Positions 52,193 through 61,723 are shown, counted from the first letter of the stretch. The stretch: 64,000 nucleotides of DNA from Stutzerimonas azotifigens (GCF_013522725.1 NZ_JAAMRF010000002.1:62001-126000); one strand, 5' to 3'. Notes: generated by a model not told the origin, from the sequence alone. Program-made: numbers and translations.

Positions 52193-53086
52193 TCAGTGTG
52201 CGGTGGCCTGCAGCGGCACCGATTTCAGCCAGCCGCGTAGGTCCATGAACAACGCGCGTTGCCCATCGTCGGCGAGCAACCGCCCGCGTTCCACGAAACG
52301 CCCGGTACCAAGGGTGTAACGCAGCGTCTGTTCGCGGCCCGGGCTATCGGCGAAGTGCCCGGACTCCAGGTCCAGCGCCAGGATACGCAGGGTTTCGACG
52401 AGGTTCGTACGCAACGCGTCCCGATAAGGCTGCGCCTGGTCGACCAGCCACGGATCGAGCCCGATGTTGGCTGTGGAGTCGGCCTTCCAGGGTGCGGCGT
52501 CCAGCACCTCTATCCGCCCTTTATAAAGCACCTCGTGCCCGAAGCTGAGCGTGACCTCGCTGATCAGCCGCGTGCTCTCGAAGGTGTGGCCGAGTTCGGC
52601 CTGGGGCTCGAAGCGCAGCAGGTAGGGGCTGGCTTCGCTGAGCGCGCCGATCGAGCCCGCCGCCAGCTCGTCGCGAAGCTGTTGCTCGAACCAGCGATCG
52701 AGGCCCGTCCCGGCGGTTGCCAGACGCAACGGTGCCACTTGTTGGTCGGCCTCGCTCCGAGCCTCGCTGTGTACGCGCGTCCTGTTCAACTGGCTGACCA
52801 ACAGGCCACCGATCATCACGCCAGCGGCCGAAGCCCCCATCGAACCGCCCTGGCCGGAGACCTGCACCGCAGGCGCCGAATTGCGGGCATGTTCGAGCAT
52901 CTTCCGGCCATCGACCATCACGTCGCCCTGGACCAGCCGCGCCTCGCTCACATCGACCTCGACGCGATAGCCGTAAGCCTTGAGCAGGGCGGCAGGATCC
53001 TGATCGATGTGTGGGCGCAACGGCTGAGGTGCGCTACAGCCCGCGAGAGCGAACAGCAGCACCAGCAGTAGCGGCCGACCGATCAT
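52193..53086 (-). CDS. Lipoprotein of unknown function
   Basis: A 297-residue protein with a lipobox: MIGRPLLLVLLFALAGCSAP, acylated Cys at residue 17. Position +2 is Ser, which favours the outer membrane. Around residues 78-100 is a Gly/Ala-rich stretch (GQGGSMGASAAGVMIGGLLV) that could contact a membrane. No known domain is recognised. It overlaps the preceding lipoprotein gene by 4 nt (53083-53086), so the two are translationally coupled and probably act together. Confidence 0.75.
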   Translation of the reverse strand: MIGRPLLLVLLFALAGCSAPQPLRPHIDQDPAALLKAYGYRVEVDVSEARLVQGDVMVDGRKMLEHARNSAPAVQVSGQGGSMGASAAGVMIGGLLVSQLNRTRVHSEARSEADQQVAPLRLATAGTGLDRWFEQQLRDELAAGSIGALSEASPYLLRFEPQAELGHTFESTRLISEVTLSFGHEVLYKGRIEVLDAAPWKADSTANIGLDPWLVDQAQPYRDALRTNLVETLRILALDLESGHFADSPGREQTLRYTLGTGRFVERGRLLADDGQRALFMDLRGWLKSVPLQATAH

Positions 53087-53784
53087 TGCGCGCTCAGCAT
53101 CTCGGGACGGAAGGGTGCCAGGATTCGCTGCTCGCTTTCATCCAGGGCCTGGTAGAAGGCGTTGGTCAGGTTCGGGTAGTCCGGGCCTTCGTCCCACTCG
53201 CCGTCGGCTGCGCGGGTGGAGCCAAACGTCTGGTAGAACGCCAGGCGGTTGTCCTCGAGATCGATCACCTGGGTCAGGCCACCAACCTGGCTCAGCGGGT
53301 CGCTGGTGGGCATGATCGAGTAGTAGCTACGCAGGGTTCCGGCAACGCTCAGGGAGACCAGAATGAGCTTGTCGACCTGCTGTTGCTGGCGCAGCGGTGT
53401 GAAATCCTGCTTGGCATATCCGAGCTTGGCGCCACTTTCCTTGAAGTCGGACAGCTTGAGCGCCGGCAGCACCTTGGCCTTGTAGCCGCGCTGGGTCAGC
53501 TCATCCGCCAGCTTTTGGGGGATGTCCTCGACGCTGGCGAGCTCCCAGGTCTCGACCTTGCTGCGCAGGCCTGCGGCCAGGCCGGTATTGATCGCCAGAT
53601 CCAGTAGGCCCTGGTTACCGATCAGTTGGACCGAGGGTTTGGGCAGTTCGACGATGGCGACGCCGATGGTCTTGTCGCGTTCACTCCAGATGGAGTCTTC
53701 CAGTGCGATCGGTAGTTGGGGCGAGGCGCAGCCGGTCAGCCAGGCCGCGGTCAGGAGCAGAAAAAACAGTCTGAACAGTTTCAC
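53083..53784 (-). CDS. Lipoprotein of unknown function, first of a coupled pair
   Basis: A 233-residue protein with signal peptide and lipobox (FFLLLTAAWLTGCASPQL, Cys19). The mature part starts with an Ile/Val-rich strand (KTIGVAIVELPKPSVQLIG) and includes GLLDLAINTGLAAGLRSKVE. I recognise no domain. The gene is followed by the other lipoprotein with a 4-nt overlap. Upstream, 53785-54038 is a divergent promoter region shared with hrpA. Confidence 0.75.
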   Translation of the reverse strand: MKLFRLFFLLLTAAWLTGCASPQLPIALEDSIWSERDKTIGVAIVELPKPSVQLIGNQGLLDLAINTGLAAGLRSKVETWELASVEDIPQKLADELTQRGYKAKVLPALKLSDFKESGAKLGYAKQDFTPLRQQQQVDKLILVSLSVAGTLRSYYSIMPTSDPLSQVGGLTQVIDLEDNRLAFYQTFGSTRAADGEWDEGPDYPNLTNAFYQALDESEQRILAPFRPEMLSAQ

Positions 53785-54038
53785 GGTACAAGTCCTTTTG
53801 AGGGTGATCAGGGGCGGCGATTCTATTGATGGTTAGTGGCATATGGCTATTAATGGGGCGAGCAATGGCCGCCAACTGCGCGACTTCCTATCACGCGTGA
53901 GACGTGCCTCGCATTTCATGGCGTCAAAAAACACGTCCGCGAATGAACCCGCCCCCTTTGCGCGGGTCCGCAGGACGTTTTCGGCTGGCCGGGCAAATCT
54001 GCGACAATCGCGCTTTCACGTATTGCCCACGGCTGTCC

Positions 54039-57000
54039 ATGACCGACGCAACGCCCGCCTTCGACACCCTGCACAAGAACCTCGATCAGGTTTTCAACGC
54101 CGATCGCCATCGCCTGCGCCGACAGCTTCACGAGCTGCGCAAGACGTCGGGCACGCCGTCCTGGAACGAGGCCAGGTTCGCCCAGTGGCTCGAACGTTTC
54201 CAGGCTTCGGTCACCAAGGTCGAGGCGCGCCGCCGCAGCGTGCCCACCGTTCGCTATGACGATGCGCTGCCGATCGCGGCCAGGCGCGACGAGATCAAGG
54301 CTGCGCTTTCGAAGCACCAGGTCCTGGTGATCGCCGGCGAGACCGGGTCGGGCAAGACCACCCAGCTGCCCAAGATCTGCCTCGAGATCGGGCGCGGCGT
54401 GCACGGGCTGATCGGCCATACCCAGCCACGACGTCTGGCCGCGCGCAGCGTCGCCACCCGAGTCGCTGAAGAACTCGGCACGCCGCTGGGCGAGGGCGTG
54501 GGCTATCAGGTGCGCTTCGAGGATCAGAGCACCGACCAGACCCTGATCAAGCTGATGACCGACGGCATCCTGCTGGCCGAGACGCAGCATGATCGTTTCC
54601 TGGAAAAGTACGACACCCTCATCGTCGACGAAGCCCACGAGCGTTCGCTCAACATCGATTTCCTGCTGGGTTTTCTGAAGACCCTGCTGCCGCGCCGGCC
54701 GGATCTGAAGGTGATCATCACTTCGGCGACCATCGACCTGGAGCGCTTTTCCGAGCACTTCGACAACGCGCCGATCATCGAGGTGTCCGGGCGTACCTAC
54801 CCGGTGGAAACCTGGTACCGCCCGCTGGCCGCCGAGACCGACGAGGACGGCGAGCGCCTGGAGGACGACCTGACCGTCGACCAGGGCATCCTCGCCGCGC
54901 TGGACGAGATCGCCGCGCACGAGAAGAGCGTCGGCCAGCGCCCCGGCGACGTGCTGGTGTTCCTGCCTGGCGAGCGCGAGATCCGCGACGCCGCGGAAAT
55001 GCTGCGCAAGGCCAACCTGAAGTTCACCGAGGTGCTGCCGCTGTACGCACGCCTGACCCCGGCCGAGCAGCAGAAGATCTTCCAGCCGCGACCGGGACGC
55101 AAGATCGTGCTGGCCACCAACGTGGCCGAGACGTCGCTGACAGTGCCTGGCATCCGCTACGTGATCGACTCGGGTACCGCACGCATCAGCCGCTACAGCT
55201 ACCGCGCCAAGGTGCAGCGCCTGCCGATCGAGGCGGTGTCCCAGGCCAGCGCCAACCAGCGCAAGGGCCGCTGTGGGCGGGTCGAGCCAGGCATCTGCAT
55301 CCGTCTGTACAGCGAGGAGGATTTCCTCGGACGGCCCGAATTCACCGACCCCGAAATCCTGCGCACCAACCTTGCCGCCGTCATCCTGCAGATGCTGCAC
55401 CTGCGCTTGGGCGACATTCAGGACTTCCCTTTCATCGAGCCTCCGGATGGCAAGGCCATCAGCGATGGTTTCAACCTCCTGCAGGAACTCTCGGCGGTCA
55501 ACCGCGAGAACCAGCTGACCCCGCTGGGTCGCCAGCTGGCCCGCCTGCCGATCGATCCACGTCTGGGCCGCATGCTGCTCGAAGCGGCGCAGCTCGGGAG
55601 CATGGCCGAGGTGTTGATCGTCGCCAGCGCGCTGTCGGTGCAGGATGTGCGCGAACGCCCGGCCGACCGCCAGACCCAGGCCGACCAGGCCCACGCCCAG
55701 TGGAAGGACCCGGATTCCGATTTCGCCGCGCTGATCAACCTCTGGCGCGGCTTCGAGGAGCAGCGCCAGGCGCTGGGCTCCAACGCGCTGCGCAGCTGGT
55801 GCCGGAAGAATTTTCTTAACTATCTCCGCCTTCGCGAATGGCGCGATGCCCATCGCCAGCTGCTGCTGATCGTGCGCGAGCTCAAGCTCGATGCCCAAAC
55901 CCGCGGTTCCGACCGCGAACAGGGTGGCGTTGGAGCGAAAGATCGCGGTCAAGACCGCTCCCACCAGGACACCACCGGCCGCCGTCGGAGCGGTCTCGAC
56001 CGCGAAGAGGCTGGCGCCGCAGAAAGGGAGGGTGCCAGCAAGGAAAAGATGCGTGCCCATGCCGAGGAGCCGGTGCGCACCACGGACAAGCGGGTCAACG
56101 CCAAGCTCGTCCAGCAGGCCGAAGCCAGCGAAGCCGCGCAGAAGGCCAAGGGTTACGCCGCCGTGCACAAGGCGATCCTCGCCGGCCTGCTCAGCCACAT
56201 CGGCCAGAAGACTGAGGAGGGCGACTTTCTTGGCGCGCGTCAGCGGCGCTTCTGGGTGCATCCCTCAAGCGTGATCGGCCGCAAGAAGCCAAACTGGATC
56301 ATGGCCGCCGAACTGGTCGAGACCACCAAACTGTTCGCCCGCATGGTGGCCAAGATCGAGCCGGACTGGATCGAGCCGCTGGCTGGCCATCTGGTCAAGA
56401 AGAACCACTTCGAGCCGCACTGGGAAAAAAAGCGCGGGCAGGTGGTCGCCTACGAACAGGTGACGCTCTACGGGCTGATCGTCGTTGGCCGCCGCCCGGT
56501 GCATTACGGCCCGATCGACCCGGTCGCGTCACGCGAGCTGTTCATCCGCGAAGGGCTGGTGCGCGGCGAGATCAACAGCCGCGCCCGCGCGCTGTCGGCC
56601 AACCGCGAGCTGCTCGAACGCATGGATGAGCTGGAAGCCAAGGCGCGCCGCCGCGACATCCTTGCCGACGAGGAAACCCTGTTCGGTTACTACGATGTGC
56701 GCGTGCCCGTCGATATCTACCAGGCGGCGAGCTTCGAGAATTGGTACAAGCGCGAAAGCCAGAAAGATCCGCAACTGCTCGTCATGCGCGAAGAGGACGT
56801 GCTCGCCCGCGAGGCGCGTGAAGTCACCGCCTCGCAATACCCGGATAGCTTGCGTATCGGCGAGCTGTCGCTGCCGCTGGAATACCACTTCGAGCCCAAC
56901 CATCCGCGCGACGGCGTGACGCTGCGTGTGCCGGCGCCGCTGTTGCCGCAACTGCGTTCCGAGCGTCTCGACTGGCTGGTGCCGGGCCTGATCGAAGCCA

Positions 57001-58205
57001 AGGCCGTCGCGCTGGTGCGCGGCCTGCCGAAGGCGATTCGCAAGAACTTCGTGCCGGTGCCGGATTTCGTTGGTGCAGCGCTTTCGAAGATCACCTTTGG
57101 CGAAGGCTCGTTGCCCGAGGTGCTCGGTCGCGAACTCTTGCGCATGACCGGCGCGCGCGTGCCGGACGAGGCCTGGGGCGAAGCGGCCATCGGGCTCGAA
57201 AACCATCTGAAGATGAACATCGAAGTGGTCGATGCCCAGGGCAAGTTCCTCGGCGAAGGACGAGACCTGGCCGAGCTGACGGCGCGTTTCAACGAAGCCA
57301 GCCAGGCGGCGTTGGCGGCTCCACGGCAGAAAGCCGAACAGAAGCCGGTCGAGGCCAGGGGCTTCGCTGAAGTAGCGGAAAAGGCCCAGCAGAAGATTGC
57401 GGGGCTGTCGATGACGGTCTACCCGGCACTGGTGGAAGAGGGCGGTGTGGTCAAGGAAGGTCGTTTCCCGACCCAGGCCGAAGCCGACTTCCAGCACCGC
57501 CGCGCGCTGCAGCGGCTGCTGCTGCAACAACTGGCCGAGTCGGCCAGGTTCCTGCGCAACAAACTGCCGGGCCTCACCGAGCTGGGCTTGCTGCACCGCG
57601 ACCTGGGCAAGATCGATGCGCTGGTCGAGGACATCCTGCTGGCCAGCCTGGACAGCTGCATCCTCGACGGCGAAGCCCAGTTGCCGCGCGACGGCGCCAC
57701 GCTGGCCTTGCTGGCCGAGAAGAAACGAGGTGACTGGACGGCCCACGCCGAGCGCCTAGCGCGCCTCGTGCTCGACATCCTAAAGCTCTGGCACGGCCTG
57801 CAGAAGCGCTTCAAGGGCAAGATCGATCTGGCCCAGGCGGTGGCGCTCAACGACATCAAAGCGCAGCTGGGCAACCTGGTCTACTCCGGCTTCGTGCGCG
57901 AAACGCCGGCCGAATGGCTGAAGGAATACCCACGCTACCTCAAGGCGGTGGAGCAGCGCTTCGACAAGATCGGCGCGCAGCTGCAACGGGACCGCGTCTG
58001 GGCGGGCGAGCTGGCCGGCTATTGGGAGCAGTATCAGGCGCGCCTGAAGAAGCACCAGCAGGAAGGCAAGCGCGATCCGGAGCTGGCGCTGTACCGCTGG
58101 ATGCTGGAGGAATACCGCGTATCGCTGTGGGCCCAGCAACTGGGAACGAAAATGGCGGTGTCCGACAAGCGTCTGAACAAGCAGTGGGCGCAAGTGGACG
58201 CGTGA
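54039..58205 (+). CDS. hrpA: ATP-dependent RNA helicase HrpA
   Basis: A 1388-residue DEAH-box helicase, acting on RNA in translation rescue or mRNA processing. Motif I is GETGSGKTTQLP, motif II DEAHERSLN, motif III SATIDLERF, motif V TNVAETSLTVPG, and motif VI QRKGRCGRVEPG. The C-terminal DUF3418 region is present. The start MTDATPAFDTLHKN at 54039 aligns with HrpA; the longer reading to 53904 has no support. About 80 residues (roughly 619-700) between the helicase core and the C-terminal part are an in-frame Arg/Glu/Gly-rich insert; its DNA contains a pair of inverted REP sequences, making this protein longer than the usual 1300. Confidence 0.95.
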   Translation: MTDATPAFDTLHKNLDQVFNADRHRLRRQLHELRKTSGTPSWNEARFAQWLERFQASVTKVEARRRSVPTVRYDDALPIAARRDEIKAALSKHQVLVIAGETGSGKTTQLPKICLEIGRGVHGLIGHTQPRRLAARSVATRVAEELGTPLGEGVGYQVRFEDQSTDQTLIKLMTDGILLAETQHDRFLEKYDTLIVDEAHERSLNIDFLLGFLKTLLPRRPDLKVIITSATIDLERFSEHFDNAPIIEVSGRTYPVETWYRPLAAETDEDGERLEDDLTVDQGILAALDEIAAHEKSVGQRPGDVLVFLPGEREIRDAAEMLRKANLKFTEVLPLYARLTPAEQQKIFQPRPGRKIVLATNVAETSLTVPGIRYVIDSGTARISRYSYRAKVQRLPIEAVSQASANQRKGRCGRVEPGICIRLYSEEDFLGRPEFTDPEILRTNLAAVILQMLHLRLGDIQDFPFIEPPDGKAISDGFNLLQELSAVNRENQLTPLGRQLARLPIDPRLGRMLLEAAQLGSMAEVLIVASALSVQDVRERPADRQTQADQAHAQWKDPDSDFAALINLWRGFEEQRQALGSNALRSWCRKNFLNYLRLREWRDAHRQLLLIVRELKLDAQTRGSDREQGGVGAKDRGQDRSHQDTTGRRRSGLDREEAGAAEREGASKEKMRAHAEEPVRTTDKRVNAKLVQQAEASEAAQKAKGYAAVHKAILAGLLSHIGQKTEEGDFLGARQRRFWVHPSSVIGRKKPNWIMAAELVETTKLFARMVAKIEPDWIEPLAGHLVKKNHFEPHWEKKRGQVVAYEQVTLYGLIVVGRRPVHYGPIDPVASRELFIREGLVRGEINSRARALSANRELLERMDELEAKARRRDILADEETLFGYYDVRVPVDIYQAASFENWYKRESQKDPQLLVMREEDVLAREAREVTASQYPDSLRIGELSLPLEYHFEPNHPRDGVTLRVPAPLLPQLRSERLDWLVPGLIEAKAVALVRGLPKAIRKNFVPVPDFVGAALSKITFGEGSLPEVLGRELLRMTGARVPDEAWGEAAIGLENHLKMNIEVVDAQGKFLGEGRDLAELTARFNEASQAALAAPRQKAEQKPVEARGFAEVAEKAQQKIAGLSMTVYPALVEEGGVVKEGRFPTQAEADFQHRRALQRLLLQQLAESARFLRNKLPGLTELGLLHRDLGKIDALVEDILLASLDSCILDGEAQLPRDGATLALLAEKKRGDWTAHAERLARLVLDILKLWHGLQKRFKGKIDLAQAVALNDIKAQLGNLVYSGFVRETPAEWLKEYPRYLKAVEQRFDKIGAQLQRDRVWAGELAGYWEQYQARLKKHQQEGKRDPELALYRWMLEEYRVSLWAQQLGTKMAVSDKRLNKQWAQVDA
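55943..56005. repeat. Inverted REP pair inside hrpA
   Basis: Unit A (55943-55964, minus orientation) and unit B (55984-56005, plus orientation) are complements at 20 of 22 positions. Each is a REP of the GGAGCGGTC-NN-GACCGCGA type with its own hairpin (GCGGTC-AA-GACCGC and GCGGTC-TC-GACCGC). A third partial copy (GACCGCGAACAGG) lies near 55910. The spacing of 19 bp is usual for a bacterial interspersed mosaic element. All of it is read through in frame. Confidence 0.8.
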
Positions 58206-58231
58206 CCGGCGGCGAGAGGGCGCACCGTTTT

Positions 58232-58288
58232 CCGCTAACGAATAGCGGGAACTGTTGCAGGCAAGGCGTGGGGAAGGGCGCCTTGCCT
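58232..58288. terminator. Two hairpins between hrpA and cytochrome b561
   Basis: CCGCTA (58232-58237) pairs with TAGCGG (58243-58248). Then AGGCAAGGCG (58259-58268) pairs with CGCCTTGCCT (58279-58288). They separate two convergent genes (stops at 58205 and 58305). U-tracts are weak. Confidence 0.5.
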
Positions 58289-58304
58289 TATCTGGCCTGG
58301 TTGC

Positions 58305-58856
58305 TCAGCGATCGCCCAGCATGCGCGCCAGTACATCCTCGTCCTGTGGGCGCCGCCGATGGATGAAGACCATCGCCACATGGCCGACGATCAGCGCCAG
58401 CAGCAGCCAGCCGAGCCAGCTGTGCAGCAGGTTGGCCGGCGCCATCATCCAGTCGATGCGCGCGCCTTCGAAGCCGGGCATCAGGGGCAGGCCGAAGGGC
58501 TCGAAGGCGCGGCCCGAGCCGTACTGGCGCAGCAATGCGAGCAGCGGGACGATCACCATCAGGGCATACAGGGCCATGTGGCCCAGCGTCGCCATGGGGC
58601 TCAGTGAGGCGGGTCGGTGGCCGCGGTTATGCAGCGACCACAGCCCACGGGCGACCACGAGCAGGATCAGCAGCAGCCCGACCGTCCTGTGGGTGGCCCA
58701 GAGAAACCCTTCGATTGCCGTATCCTCGAGCAGCAGGTGCGCGAGTGCCGTCGCGAACTGCCAGGCCAGGATCAGGGCCATTCCCCAGTGAAACAACCGG
58801 CTCGCGGTGCCGTAGCGGGCCGGGGTGTCATGGAGCTGGAACTGTGCGCGTTTCAT
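58305..58856 (-). CDS. Cytochrome b561 family membrane protein
   Basis: A 183-residue di-haem b-type cytochrome with four membrane segments. Candidate haem ligands are His in SRLFHWGMAL, in THRTVGLLL, in LGHMALYAL and in LLHSWLGWLLL/IVGHVAMVFIH. Members move electrons between quinol and periplasmic partners such as superoxide. The start MKRAQFQLHDTP at 58856 follows AGGAGGA. It is a single gene. The 320 bp upstream (58857-59176) carry the divergent promoters for it and the DUF3087 gene; I see no gene there. Confidence 0.88.
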   Translation of the reverse strand: MKRAQFQLHDTPARYGTASRLFHWGMALILAWQFATALAHLLLEDTAIEGFLWATHRTVGLLLILLVVARGLWSLHNRGHRPASLSPMATLGHMALYALMVIVPLLALLRQYGSGRAFEPFGLPLMPGFEGARIDWMMAPANLLHSWLGWLLLALIVGHVAMVFIHRRRPQDEDVLARMLGDR

Positions 58857-59176
58857 TCGCGTCCTCCTTGGTAGGTGCGTCGGGTTGGCGGGAGCAGGCC
58901 AGCCGTGGACTCGCGTGAGGTAACGCCAGGACAGTCCAGAGGACTGACCCGACTCGGCGCCTTCCGACGGCTCTGCGACGCGGGCTTGCGGCAATCTCGC
59001 AGGAGCGTCGGGCGGGGCGCCTGGCGATAATGCGAAGGATCGGTGGCATGGGCAACGCCCGAAGGCGTCAATAAAGGTAAAAAGAATGAAAAGACGGCCT
59101 TGCCGGAGGCTGGCGGGCTGCGTCTGTTTCGCTCTCTCGGCCGGGATTTCCGGCCTCTGCAACCTCAGGAGTCCGC

Positions 59177-59704
59177 ATGTTCGAGCTGCAACCCATAGAG
59201 GCTGACCGTTATCGTCAGCAAACCCGGCGTATCGCCTTGTCCCTCACCGCACTGTTCGCGGTTCTTGGGATGCTCTTCTCGGTGCTCGCGGTACGGCTGT
59301 TCGGCGAGGAGGGCGGCGACAACTTCCGTTGGAATCTGCTCGGCGTGCTGGCCGGTCTTGCCGTCACCGTGGCCCTGGTACGGTTGACGCTCTGGCCCAC
59401 GGCGTGGATGGCGCCGGCGGTCTATGGTTGGCAGCTCAAGCGCGCACTGATGCGGGTGACCAACCTGATGCATCACGTCAAGGCCGGCGTCGCCGCGCGC
59501 GATCCGCAGGCGCTGAAACTGCTGCGCTTCTATCACCTGGGCCTGGCCCAGATGCATCGGCTCGACGGCAATCTGTCCGAGCTCAGCCAGCATGTACGCG
59601 AGATCGATGGGCACCGGGCACTGCTGGAGTCCCTCGGCATCGACGCGGAGCAGAACCGTCTCGATCCGGCCTGGCTCGAGGCGATCAAGCGCTTCAAGCC
59701 TTGA
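59177..59704 (+). CDS. DUF3087 family membrane protein
   Basis: A 175-residue protein with two membrane segments (IALSLTALFAVLGMLFSVLA and WNLLGVLAGLAVTVALVRL) and a cytoplasmic helical domain with HHVKAGVAARDPQALKLLRFYHLGLAQM. This fits DUF3087, found in marine and pseudomonad genomes, with no known function. The start MFELQPIEADRYR follows CTCAGGAG. It is apparently monocistronic; the gap 59705-59909 holds the promoter of the CitMHS gene. Confidence 0.78.
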   Translation: MFELQPIEADRYRQQTRRIALSLTALFAVLGMLFSVLAVRLFGEEGGDNFRWNLLGVLAGLAVTVALVRLTLWPTAWMAPAVYGWQLKRALMRVTNLMHHVKAGVAARDPQALKLLRFYHLGLAQMHRLDGNLSELSQHVREIDGHRALLESLGIDAEQNRLDPAWLEAIKRFKP

Positions 59705-59909
59705 GTCCGGGCCGCATCCTGGCGCAGGGCCGTGCAGAAAGAGCGCACGAGCGTCCGGCTTTCTGCGCTGCCGGGGGGACATATTCCCTGACACTTTCCG
59801 GCTCCGGCAGGCCCCCTGCGGGCGCCGGGATAAAGGTTCGTGAAAGTTTTGCGCCGTAGTCTCCTCCAGCGCGCGTCGACGCCCTGACAAGAAGAAGAGG
59901 AGATACCCT

Positions 59910-61226
59910 TTGTTGACCCTGATCGGTCTGTTGACCATCGGCAGCCTGGTTGCGCTGCTGCTCATCGGGCGCATGTCGCCTGTCCTGCCCCTGATCGTGG
60001 TACCGCTGGTGGGCGCGCTGTTCGCCGGTTTCGGTCCGCAGGAGCTGACCGCCTTCTTCAATGACGGCATCGGTCGCGTCACTGCCATCGCGACGATGTT
60101 CGTCTTCGCCATCACCTTCTTTGGTGTGCTGCAGGATACCGGTCTGTTCCGGCCGCTGATCGGCGGGCTGGTACGTGTGACCCGTGGCAACGTGATTGCC
60201 GTATCGGTCGCCACCGCCGTGATCGGCATGCTCGCCCATCTGGACGGGGCAGGGGCGACGACCTTCCTGCTGACCATCCCTGCGCTGCTGCCTCTTTATA
60301 AAGAACTGCGGATGAACCCGTACCTGATGCTGCTTCTGCTCGCCCTGGGCGCCGGCATCTTCAACATGCTGCCCTGGTCGGGCCCGCTGGGGCGCGCCGC
60401 GGCGGTGACCGGCATCGAAGTAACCGAACTGTGGCGGCCGCTGATCGTGCTGCAGGTGGTCGGGGCGATTATGCTGGTGATGCTGGCCGTGTTGCTGGGC
60501 GTGCGCGAGCGCCGGCGGATCGCGGCGGCCGGCACGGCAGGCGCTGGCTCGGCGGGCGACGGGGAGATCCAGTCCCTCGATGCACCGCTGTCGGCCGAAG
60601 CGCAGGCGCTGCTGAGGCCAGGCCGGCTTTGGCTCAACGGCCTGATCTTCCTGGTGGTGCTGGTGTCGCTGTTCACCGGAGTACTGCCGGCCGGGTACAT
60701 CTTCATGATTGGCCTGTGCGTGGTGCTGATGGCCAACTATCGCGGCGCCAAGGTGCAGATGAGCCGTGTGGGCGCCCATGCGCCAGCCGCGCTGAACATG
60801 GGGATGATCATCCTCGCGGCCGGTTCGATGCTGGGTATCTTCACCGGAACGGGAATGCTGACTTCAATTGCGCAGGACCTGGTCAGGGTGCTGCCGGCTT
60901 CGCTGGTACCCCAACTGCACGTGGTGCTAGGGATATTTGGGTTGCCGATGGAGCTGATGCTCAGTACCGACGCCTATTATTTTGGTCTGCTGCCCGTAAC
61001 GCTCGAAGTCGTCGCCAGCCATGGTGTCGAGCCGGCCAGCGTGGTGTACGCGCTGACCATCGGCAACATCATCGGGACCTTCATCAGCCCCTTCTCGCCG
61101 GCATTGTGGTTGGCGCTGGGCCTGGCGGGTCTGGATCTGGGGCGGCACATCCGTTACTCGTTGTGGTGGATGTGGGCGTTTTCCCTGGTGCTGTTCGCCG
61201 TCGCCTGGGGTATCGGCTTGTTCTGA
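59910..61226 (+). CDS. CitMHS-family transporter (citrate-metal or related carboxylate)
   Basis: A 438-residue inner-membrane carrier with 10-12 hydrophobic segments. MLTLIGLLTIGSLVALLLIG, TMFVFAITFFGVLQDTGLF, AHLDGAGATTFLLTIPALLP and LSTDAYYFGLLPV are typical of CitMHS. Such carriers take up citrate complexed with a divalent metal. The start codon is TTG at 59910 (or 59913), placed 7 nt after AGGAG; no ATG is available. No two-component citrate sensor is next to it, so the substrate is only inferred. Confidence 0.83.
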   Translation: MLTLIGLLTIGSLVALLLIGRMSPVLPLIVVPLVGALFAGFGPQELTAFFNDGIGRVTAIATMFVFAITFFGVLQDTGLFRPLIGGLVRVTRGNVIAVSVATAVIGMLAHLDGAGATTFLLTIPALLPLYKELRMNPYLMLLLLALGAGIFNMLPWSGPLGRAAAVTGIEVTELWRPLIVLQVVGAIMLVMLAVLLGVRERRRIAAAGTAGAGSAGDGEIQSLDAPLSAEAQALLRPGRLWLNGLIFLVVLVSLFTGVLPAGYIFMIGLCVVLMANYRGAKVQMSRVGAHAPAALNMGMIILAAGSMLGIFTGTGMLTSIAQDLVRVLPASLVPQLHVVLGIFGLPMELMLSTDAYYFGLLPVTLEVVASHGVEPASVVYALTIGNIIGTFISPFSPALWLALGLAGLDLGRHIRYSLWWMWAFSLVLFAVAWGIGLF

Positions 61227-61317
61227 GGGCCATTTGGCGCGGGCGGACGAACGCAACCCTCGCGCCATGCATCGAAGGCTATAGTGAGCGGACCTGTCTA
61301 CGGCGCGGCGAATCCAT

Positions 61318-61476
61318 ATGCGTAACCCGTCCCCACTGTTCATCGCTGGTGTTCCCCTGTTGACCATCGGCACCGTGTTCGCCGTGCTCGGCCTGACAAC
61401 CGAGGTCGCGCCCTTCTTCTATGTGGTCCCCTGCTTCATCGTGCCGGGGCTGGTGTTGGTCGCCTGGCCGCGCTGA
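61318..61476 (+). CDS. Small two-helix membrane protein, unknown
   Basis: A 52-residue protein with two hydrophobic stretches (LFIAGVPLLTIGTVFAVLGL and FFYVVPCFIVPGLVLVAWP). The N-terminus MRNPSPLFIAGVPLL is short and positive. The ribosome site is weak (GGCG). It lies 91 nt after the CitMHS gene and could be co-transcribed with it. No family is recognised. Confidence 0.55.
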   Translation: MRNPSPLFIAGVPLLTIGTVFAVLGLTTEVAPFFYVVPCFIVPGLVLVAWPR

Positions 61477-61707
61477 ACGCTCCAAGGGTTCGGCGTTCAG
61501 GGAGCCGGTCCGAGTCAGCTCGGGCGCCCTGAAACAGTGATCGTCAATGTGGTAATGCACTGTTGTGGTTCGATTGGTCGACCGAGCGTCCTGCTCGCTA
61601 CCCCTCTGTCATACCCCTTCTTGATACCCGTCTTCAACGCTTGAGCCCAACGTCCATGGGCTTTCCGCTGTTCGGGACGATGCGTCCGAAGGCAGCTTTC
61701 CGCCTGC

Positions 61708-61723
61708 TGGCATGCAATCTGCA
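61708..61723 (+). promoter_or_regulatory. Candidate sigma-54 promoter of nirB
   Basis: TGGCATGCAATCTGCA matches the -24/-12 consensus TGGCAC-N5-TTGCA, with GG and GC exactly 10 nt apart. Start of transcription would fall near 61734, 13 nt before the first leader hairpin. A partial NtrC half-site (TGCACTGTTGTGG) lies at 61556-61568. This fits nitrogen control of assimilatory nitrite reduction. Confidence 0.55.

Noticed and set aside
53916..56261. 781-codon open frame antisense to the first half of hrpA
   Set aside because: hrpA shows all DEAH helicase motifs; the antisense reading is a composition effect.
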